NCBI GenBank assembly: GCA_046313675.1
Contig: JBKBXU010000125.1
Coordinates: 1 to 12,205, forward strand
From: JBKBXU01 sp046313675
Lineage (GTDB): Bacteria > Bacteroidota > Bacteroidia > Cytophagales > Cytophagaceae
DNA: 12,205 nucleotides
Direction: 5' to 3'
Positions 8,101-12,205 of this stretch are shown one piece after another; position 1 is the first letter of the stretch; the number at the start of each line of letters is the position of its first letter. The notes beneath the pieces are model-generated. The model searched no databases. It was not told the DNA's origin and worked only from the letters and a program-made list of their open reading frames with translations. The position numbers and the translations under genes were made by a program.

Positions 8101-9497
8101 TGACTGCAACCGCGGAAGTAATAGAATGGAAAACGGGCGATGGAATCAGCTATTCTGAGGCTTCTGCAGAACATACCTATGAATTGCCAGGCTCATATCT
8201 GATACAGTTAATAACAGAAAACGAATTTGGATGCAAAGATACCGCAGAACATATACTAAGAATCATTTCTCCCGGCCCTTTACCAGTGGTTAGTGACTTA
8301 AATTTCTGTGAAGGAGAACCTGTTGAAATAACCGTATCCCCTGAACAGGGAACTTTATTTAACTTTTATGCAGATTTCCCTGAGACCTTATTGCATACCG
8401 GCTCCTCTTATACAAGCATGTTTGAGGAAACCAGCGGCATTTTTGTAACTAATGCAGACTCTATATATGAAAGCGAGCCTGTGGAAATACAGATTACTAA
8501 AAGATCCATTAGTGCAAGTTTTGAAGTTTCTCAAGAACCAATAAACTTTTACGCCACAACACATCTGCACATTATTCCGGAATCAACAGGAGCTGATGAG
8601 TTCTTATGGGCTACCGGTGATGGCAGCATTCAATCGGAAGAAGTACTTTATTATACCTATCAAGAGCCTGGACAATATACGGTTTCCCTTACAGTAGAGA
8701 ATGAATATGGATGTAGTGACACCCACGAGGAAGCCGTAACAATAGTACAACCCGGAGGAATTCCTCAATTGGAACACATTTTTTTCTGTCATGGCGATGT
8801 TGTTGATATTACGCTGAGCCCGGAAAATGGTACCCTTTTTAACTTTTACAATGAGTATCCTGGAGCACCGGTTTTCTCGGGTACTTCCTATAATCTGGAA
8901 GAGGTAAGTAGTAACAGGACCCTGTATATTACAAATGCGGACTCATTAATTGAAAGCTCCCCTATCGAACATCATATTATATTTCATAATGATGTATCCG
9001 CAAACTTCCTGTTAGTTCCTGAAATGATAGATCTGGCCTTTGACAATAAACTATATTTAGTAAATCAGTCTTCTAATGAAGAGGAAATTGAATGGTTCCT
9101 GAATAATGTAAATATTGGAAGCAATTCTCTCATGTCGTACACATTTACTGAGCCTGGGGAATATATAATCACTTTAGCAGCAAAAGATGTTAATGGATGC
9201 CTTAGTACAATAAGCAAAACATTTACTGCTACATTCACAACATCCAACATTCACCCGGAAAGTTCAATTGTTGAGTTTTACCCAAATCCGACTGAAAACT
9301 TTTTAACAGTTATACATAAATTTAACAGCTCAAAAATCTCTTATACCATTAAAGATATGATGGGGAGAACAGTACTTCAAATGGACTCCCCTTCTGATAC
9401 GGAAACTCTTGATTTATCCAATGCTGCTTCAGGGGTTTACTTTTTACAAATCCTGGTTGATGAAAAAGTGGAAATAAGAAAATTCATAAAAAGATAG
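5121..9497 (+). CDS. Secreted subtilisin-like (S8) protease with PKD-like repeats and T9SS sorting domain
   Basis: This 1458-residue multidomain exoprotease is probably released or surface-attached. A signal peptide (1-20, hydrophobic run, TTVFA then Gln21) directs Sec export. Residues about 40-150 resemble a subtilase propeptide (YLPGTIIIKLK, ending in PAIEYAEP). The S8 domain (about 160-484) carries Asp195 (IVDTG), His260 (HHGVMV), oxyanion Asn353 (AAAGN) and Ser424 (GSSFSAP). A DDDGDGYID loop (231-239) between Asp and His looks calcium-binding. Residues about 485-893 are beta-rich with no family I can name. Three tandem modules follow (894-1373), each an Ig-like half (FC-x-GD/E start) and a PKD-like half (W-x-x-GDG, PG-x-Y). 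The last 76 residues (from 1383, EFYPNPT, then GVYFLQI and KFIKR) form a type A T9SS sorting domain. His and Ser motifs depart from the usual HGT and GTS, but the triad is complete. Confidence 0.93.
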   Translation: MFQNIIIIIFLLLGYTTVFAQSSKKDDDKNNIPGSKHEIQGNYLPGTIIIKLKPQFRNLISKNRVHLPALSNTFKDIQVESIEPMFPGVSAPQNQKNKHGEELVDLSLIYVIKFTSSISVPDAIDRIVNSPAIEYAEPFPLDEILIHTDIEPDRYIPNDPMAQPGGPQYYLERMKAYEAWEVTKGDTNVVIAIVDTGINFDHEDLQNQVAINHGETGLDAFGNDKRTNGIDDDGDGYIDNWRGWDLGNNDNNPTFVGNHHGVMVTSSASSTVDNGIGLAGTGFNCRYMPIKASADNLSAISFGYQGIIYAAQRGAKVINLSWGGASAYNQAAQDIINFAAINHDAVVVAAAGNVNSESNYFPASYENVISVASSDTITSATTGKVIDKKWNHATFSYRVDVCAQGNYIAAATGAGGYTTTSGSSFSAPLVAGAAALVRSQFPEMTSQQVKQQLRVSGEIIDTLPENIQFRGKIGRLLNMHRAVTDNTIPGIHMKTADLKSKYGQYAFSGDTLTMPAEFINFLHPTSNLQIRLSCLSSSVVMIDSVFNQGVANTFQTFNNHSEPFKFYINPDNQNNHNITFLLEYFDGEYYDYQYFRRNINPTHVDIDTNRVKLTVTSNGRLAFNNPMTQQGSGFTYDNNYLIFSSGLMIGNRKGVTTKVSDCVRTAGSALSNDFTAYAQVRFDPSSHGDLGTGVRLHDTATASTGKIGVQVTQKTYAWDTDSLDNMIFVEYKVKNISSEAMDSLHVGLFTDWDIMDYMRNRADWDKDEKLGYVYSSDANSLYGGTTILTPNPPACYSLDHSNAGGNNINPNKAAGFSKTEKFTTISSGVARMKAGQTGPGNDVSQIIGATVYNLAPGEEQTVAFALLGADNFYDLKVSAKKARAKFKSIKTGSIPVAQHHDFCKGDTVEITIDPENGSKFRFYSSFPGTPVHTGSSYTNSFFESDTIYITNVDSIFESQPFAVYIQRKEIIAQHSPLPDTINFLTTPHVNLTSLTATAEVIEWKTGDGISYSEASAEHTYELPGSYLIQLITENEFGCKDTAEHILRIISPGPLPVVSDLNFCEGEPVEITVSPEQGTLFNFYADFPETLLHTGSSYTSMFEETSGIFVTNADSIYESEPVEIQITKRSISASFEVSQEPINFYATTHLHIIPESTGADEFLWATGDGSIQSEEVLYYTYQEPGQYTVSLTVENEYGCSDTHEEAVTIVQPGGIPQLEHIFFCHGDVVDITLSPENGTLFNFYNEYPGAPVFSGTSYNLEEVSSNRTLYITNADSLIESSPIEHHIIFHNDVSANFLLVPEMIDLAFDNKLYLVNQSSNEEEIEWFLNNVNIGSNSLMSYTFTEPGEYIITLAAKDVNGCLSTISKTFTATFTTSNIHPESSIVEFYPNPTENFLTVIHKFNSSKISYTIKDMMGRTVLQMDSPSDTETLDLSNAASGVYFLQILVDEKVEIRKFIKR
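7800..8279 (+). repeat. Protease module 1 (Ig-like + PKD-like), 160 residues
   Basis: Residues 894-1053 of the protease. The Ig-like half starts at FCKGD (Cys903), passes TGSSY and ends near ITNVDSIFES. The PKD-like half has EWKTGDG, then ELPGSYLIQL and ENEFGCKDT (Cys1038). The module holds just two cysteines, one near each end. Confidence 0.85.
8280..8759 (+). repeat. Protease module 2 (Ig-like + PKD-like), 160 residues
   Basis: Residues 1054-1213. FCEGE (Cys1063), TGSSY, VTNADSIYES, WATGDG, QEPGQYTVSL and ENEYGCSDT (Cys1198) line up with module 1. Both cysteines sit exactly 160 residues after those of module 1, so the unit length is conserved without gaps although the sequences have diverged. 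Confidence 0.85.
8760..9239 (+). repeat. Protease module 3, with a degenerate PKD half
   Basis: Residues 1214-1373. The Ig-like half is well kept: FCHGD (Cys1223, again 160 residues on), ENGTLFNFY, ITNADSLIES. The PKD-like half keeps EWF, FTEPGEYIITL and a late cysteine (Cys1360, spacing 162) but has lost the GDG motif. It leads through a short linker to the sorting domain. Confidence 0.8.
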
Positions 9498-9540
9498 TAC
9501 ATCCTCATTTTCTGCTTATATTTAGGCGAAGCATATTTTT

Positions 9541-10785
9541 ATGAAAGAATTATTCGCAGAGATAATTACCATAGGAGACGAAATACTTTACGGCCAGATT
9601 ACAGACACCAACTCCCAATGGATAGCGACTGAATTGGATTTGATAGGATTCAGAATTCATCGTAAAATTTCGGTTGGAGATAATCCCGAGCAAATAAAAA
9701 CTGCAGTCAATAATGCGCGCAAAACTTCAGACCTCATAATAATTACCGGTGGACTGGGGCCCACAAATGATGACATAACAAAAATCAGTCTAGCTGAAAT
9801 TTTCGAAAGCAAACTTATAGAGAACGCTGAAGTTTTAACCCACCTGGAAAGCTTTTTCAAGCAAAAAGGCAAAACACTTTCAGGACAAAACAGACAACAG
9901 GCTCTACTTCCCCACAATTGTCAGGCACTACAAAATCATTGGGGCACTGCTCCGGGAATGATGTGGGAAGACAATAAAAAACTGATTTTTTCATTACCTG
10001 GTGTACCCTTTGAAATGAAGAACTTATTTTCAAAAGCTGTTATTCCTCAAATAAATAAGCATTTTAAAGCACCTGTAATTCTACATAAATTTGTCAATAC
10101 GGCCGGCCTGGCAGAATCGCTGGCTGCTGAAATGATCTCAGAATGGGAATCAAGACTACCACCCCACATCAGGCTTGCTTATTTACCTTCTTATGGACAG
10201 GTTCGCTTGCGCCTGACAGCTTTGGGAGAGGATAAAAATCAACTCAATAAAGAACTTAGAAAACACATTGATTACCTCAATAATACCTTTTCAGAATATA
10301 TTTTTGGTTATGATTCGGAAACTCTGGAACAAGCAATAGGAAGGATCTTAAAGGAACGGAATTTAACATTATCTGTCGCTGAAAGTTGTACAGGAGGCTA
10401 TATTAGTCATCTAATTACCAGTATTCCTGGAAGCTCTTCTTATTTTATTGGGGGAGCTATCGCCTATCATAATAAGATAAAAGAACGTTTGGGGGTAACA
10501 TCTATTCCAGATTTTGGAGCTGTAAGTGAGCAAACGGTTACTCAGATGGCGGAAGGAGTAAAGCTAAGGTATAAAACAGATATAGGCTTAGCCACAAGCG
10601 GTATAGCCGGTCCTGATGGAGGAACTAAAGAAAAACCTGTGGGTACTGTATGGATTGCTTGCGCTACCAGAGAAGGCACAAAAGCAAAAAAACTTATGCT
10701 TTCCATAGATCGGGATACCAATATTAAGGCTTCGTCAATGGCTGCCTTAACATTACTTTTTCAAAGTTTAAAGCAAAACAATTGA
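9541..10785 (+). CDS. cinA: CinA: NMN amidohydrolase / ADP-ribose pyrophosphatase family
   Basis: At 414 residues this is a full-length CinA-type protein, cytoplasmic. The N-terminal MoaB/Mog-like domain (about 5-170) has ITIGDEILYGQITDTNS and GGLGPTNDD (70-78), plus NRQQALLP (117-124) and SLPGVPFEM (151-159). The C-terminal PncC domain (about 258-412) has SVAESCTGG (278-286, with the expected catalytic serine region), GGAIAYHN and SGIAGPDGG (353-361) followed by KPVGTVWIA. In characterised homologues the C-domain converts nicotinamide mononucleotide to nicotinate mononucleotide and the N-domain hydrolyses ADP-ribose, so the role is pyridine nucleotide salvage. The old name 'competence/damage-inducible' does not imply competence here. 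The start is ATG at 9541, without a clear Shine-Dalgarno. It lies 43 nt after the protease stop with no terminator between. TATATTTA at 9517-9524 is one base off a -7 box, so it may be read through or have its own weak promoter. Confidence 0.96.
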   Translation: MKELFAEIITIGDEILYGQITDTNSQWIATELDLIGFRIHRKISVGDNPEQIKTAVNNARKTSDLIIITGGLGPTNDDITKISLAEIFESKLIENAEVLTHLESFFKQKGKTLSGQNRQQALLPHNCQALQNHWGTAPGMMWEDNKKLIFSLPGVPFEMKNLFSKAVIPQINKHFKAPVILHKFVNTAGLAESLAAEMISEWESRLPPHIRLAYLPSYGQVRLRLTALGEDKNQLNKELRKHIDYLNNTFSEYIFGYDSETLEQAIGRILKERNLTLSVAESCTGGYISHLITSIPGSSSYFIGGAIAYHNKIKERLGVTSIPDFGAVSEQTVTQMAEGVKLRYKTDIGLATSGIAGPDGGTKEKPVGTVWIACATREGTKAKKLMLSIDRDTNIKASSMAALTLLFQSLKQNN

Positions 10786-10811
10786 GAAAACACTCAAAAA
10801 CATTATTTTTG
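10782..10811 (+). promoter_or_regulatory. Putative promoter of the E2 gene
   Basis: TTG at 10782-10784 and TATTTTTG at 10804-10811 match the Bacteroidota -33 and -7 elements (TTG and TAnnTTTG) with a 19-nt spacer. This is the best promoter match in the window. It overlaps the cinA stop codon and predicts a start near 10817, with a leader of about 37 nt that ends in eight A before the ATG. Confidence 0.55.
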
Positions 10812-10853
10812 TTTGTTGTATTAAGTTATTCACAAAGCATTTTATAAAAAAAA

Positions 10854-12164
10854 ATGGCATTAGTCGAGATGGTAATGCCCAAAATGGGCGAAAGTATAAT
10901 GGAGGGGACAGTCCTGAATTGGCTAAAAAAAGTCGGTGATAGGATTGAACAGGACGAATCTGTATTGGAAGTGGCTACCGACAAAGTAGATACTGACGTG
11001 CCGGCTCCTCATGCAGGAATACTAAAAGAAATATTGGCTGAGGCCGGGCAGGTTGTAGAGGTCGGTAAACCTATCGCCATTATATCAACAGATGCAAATG
11101 ATTCTGTTTCAGAAAAACCGATATCAAGCGAATCTAAACCTTCACAGGAAACTGTAATTACTCAGGAAAAACCTAAAGAAGTCGCAGTTGAAGCTTCTGC
11201 TGCTTTTCCGGTTAAGAAATCCACAGGAAGATTTTATTCTCCTTTGGTAATGAATATAGCCAGGCAGGAAAACATATCCATGGAAGAGTTGGAAAACATT
11301 TCAGGCACAGGCAAAGAAGGAAGAGTTACTAAGAATGATATTTTCAGCTATCTGGAAAACAGGGGTAAAAAACCATCTTCAGAGAAACCGGAGGAAACCA
11401 TTTCTCAGGAAGCACCAAAACAAGTAAGTCCTGCCAAGTCGTTGAATGGAAGTGTGGAAATTATTGAGATGGACAGAATGAGGAAGATGATAGCAGAAAG
11501 AATGTCTGAGTCAAAAAGGATATCACCTCATGTAACCTCATTTGTAGAAGCGGATGTCACTAATATTGTGTATTGGAGAAACAGGGTAAAACACGAATTT
11601 CAAGAAAAAGAGAACACTACGATAACATTTACCCCTATCTTTATTGAAGCTGTAGTGAAGGCTATTAAGGATTATCCTATGATAAACATCTCAGTAGATG
11701 GTGATAAAATAATTAAGAAAAAGGATATAAACATCGGTATGGCTGTTGCGTTACCTTCGGGAAACCTCATCGTGCCGGTTATAAAGAATGCAGACCAGCT
11801 CAACATCGTTGGTTTAACCAAGAAAGTCAACGACCTTGCAAAAAGAGCCCGCGAGAATAAACTTACTGCTGATGAATTAAGCGGAGGCACCTATACGGTG
11901 TCAAATGTTGGCTCCTTCGGTAATATGATGGGTACACCTATTATTATGCAACCTCAGGTTGGCATACTTGCTTTAGGTGCGGTTGTAAAAAAACCGGCCG
12001 TTATTGAGACACCTCAGGGAGATACTATTGGAATAAGGCACATGATGTTTCTTTCACATTCATACGACCACAGAGTAATAGATGGCTCTTTGGGTGGGAT
12101 GTTTGTACGAAGAGTAGCGGATTACCTTGAAAATTTTGAAATAAATCGCAAAATCCTTTCATAG
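10854..12164 (+). CDS. Dihydrolipoamide acyltransferase, E2 of a 2-oxo acid dehydrogenase complex
   Basis: The 436-residue E2 core subunit transfers an acyl group from lipoyl-lysine to CoA in the cytoplasm. Domains in order: one lipoyl domain (about 2-78) with the lipoylated Lys44 in ATDKVD; a Pro/Glu/Lys-rich linker (about 80-120); a peripheral-subunit-binding domain (about 127-168, SPLVMNIARQ and GTGKEGRVTKNDI); a second flexible linker; and the catalytic domain (about 202-434) ending in DHRVIDG (405-411), with His406 and Asp410 as the catalytic pair. The PKMGESIMEGT start and single lipoyl domain suit a branched-chain or pyruvate-type E2 rather than 2-oxoglutarate E2, but substrate cannot be fixed from E2 alone. 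No E1 or E3 gene lies in the window. The start ATG at 10854 follows an A-run rather than a Shine-Dalgarno, and the promoter match at 10782-10811 suggests transcription independent of cinA. Confidence 0.95.
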   Translation: MALVEMVMPKMGESIMEGTVLNWLKKVGDRIEQDESVLEVATDKVDTDVPAPHAGILKEILAEAGQVVEVGKPIAIISTDANDSVSEKPISSESKPSQETVITQEKPKEVAVEASAAFPVKKSTGRFYSPLVMNIARQENISMEELENISGTGKEGRVTKNDIFSYLENRGKKPSSEKPEETISQEAPKQVSPAKSLNGSVEIIEMDRMRKMIAERMSESKRISPHVTSFVEADVTNIVYWRNRVKHEFQEKENTTITFTPIFIEAVVKAIKDYPMINISVDGDKIIKKKDINIGMAVALPSGNLIVPVIKNADQLNIVGLTKKVNDLAKRARENKLTADELSGGTYTVSNVGSFGNMMGTPIIMQPQVGILALGAVVKKPAVIETPQGDTIGIRHMMFLSHSYDHRVIDGSLGGMFVRRVADYLENFEINRKILS

Positions 12165-12186
12165 GACATATACCTAATTTTTTGAC

Positions 12187-12205
12187 ATGAAAAGAAGTAT
12201 TCTTA
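12187..12205 (+). CDS. Possible start of a downstream gene
   Basis: ATG at 12187, 22 nt after the E2 stop, opens MKRSIL and runs off the window. The Met-Lys-Arg then hydrophobic start would suit a signal peptide or a short basic N-terminus, but six codons cannot prove a gene. Confidence 0.3.

Noticed and set aside
7800..9239. The 480-bp periodicity as a DNA repeat or CRISPR-like array
   Set aside because: The repeats are conserved at protein level only and lie in one continuous coding frame; the DNA copies have diverged.
10782..10797. TTGAG/CTCAA inverted repeat at the cinA stop as a terminator
   Set aside because: The stem is only 5 bp and AT-rich, is followed by A rather than T, and overlaps the E2 promoter match.
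1..12205. A new defence, mobile or biosynthetic system
   Set aside because: All complete genes belong to known families with ordinary architecture, and there are no integrases, transposases, toxin-antitoxin pairs, direct terminal repeats or composition shifts.

Overview
The window looks like chromosomal DNA of a Bacteroidota bacterium, probably in or near the Cytophagales (an inference). Evidence seen in the sequence: moderate-to-low GC with very AT-rich gaps, TAnnTTTG-type promoter boxes, A-rich leaders mostly without Shine-Dalgarno sequences, a protein with a C-terminal type IX secretion (T9SS) sorting domain, and a fused trehalose-phosphate synthase/phosphatase. I see no rRNA, tRNA, CRISPR array, insertion sequence or phage gene. 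Base use is even across the genes, so this reads as core chromosome rather than an accessory island.

Layout. The left edge (1-402, minus) holds the N-terminal part of a small protein I do not recognise. A 384-bp gap follows, with a promoter box and a leader hairpin. Next is a trehalose module of two convergent genes: otsAB (787-2994, plus) makes trehalose from UDP-glucose and glucose-6-phosphate in one polypeptide, and a GH15 glycosidase (3063-4847, minus) may degrade trehalose or another alpha-glucoside. They share one near-perfect bidirectional terminator (2998-3053). After a 273-bp divergent intergenic region comes a large gene (5121-9497, plus) for a secreted subtilisin-like protease. It has a signal peptide, propeptide, S8 catalytic domain, a roughly 410-residue unassigned region, three tandem 160-residue Ig-like/PKD-like modules and a T9SS sorting domain.

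The right part holds two housekeeping genes on the plus strand: cinA (9541-10785; NMN deamidase / ADP-ribose pyrophosphatase family) and a dihydrolipoamide acyltransferase E2 (10854-12164) with its own good promoter match. A further gene may begin at 12187.

How they work together: otsAB and the GH15 enzyme plausibly form a synthesis/breakdown pair. The protease is an independent exported hydrolase. CinA (pyridine nucleotide salvage) and E2 (oxo-acid oxidation) are cytoplasmic and show no specific link to each other. I did not find a convincing new biological system. The points most worth a second look are the substrate of the GH15 enzyme, the protease architecture with its unusual His and Ser motifs, and the unassigned parts of two proteins.
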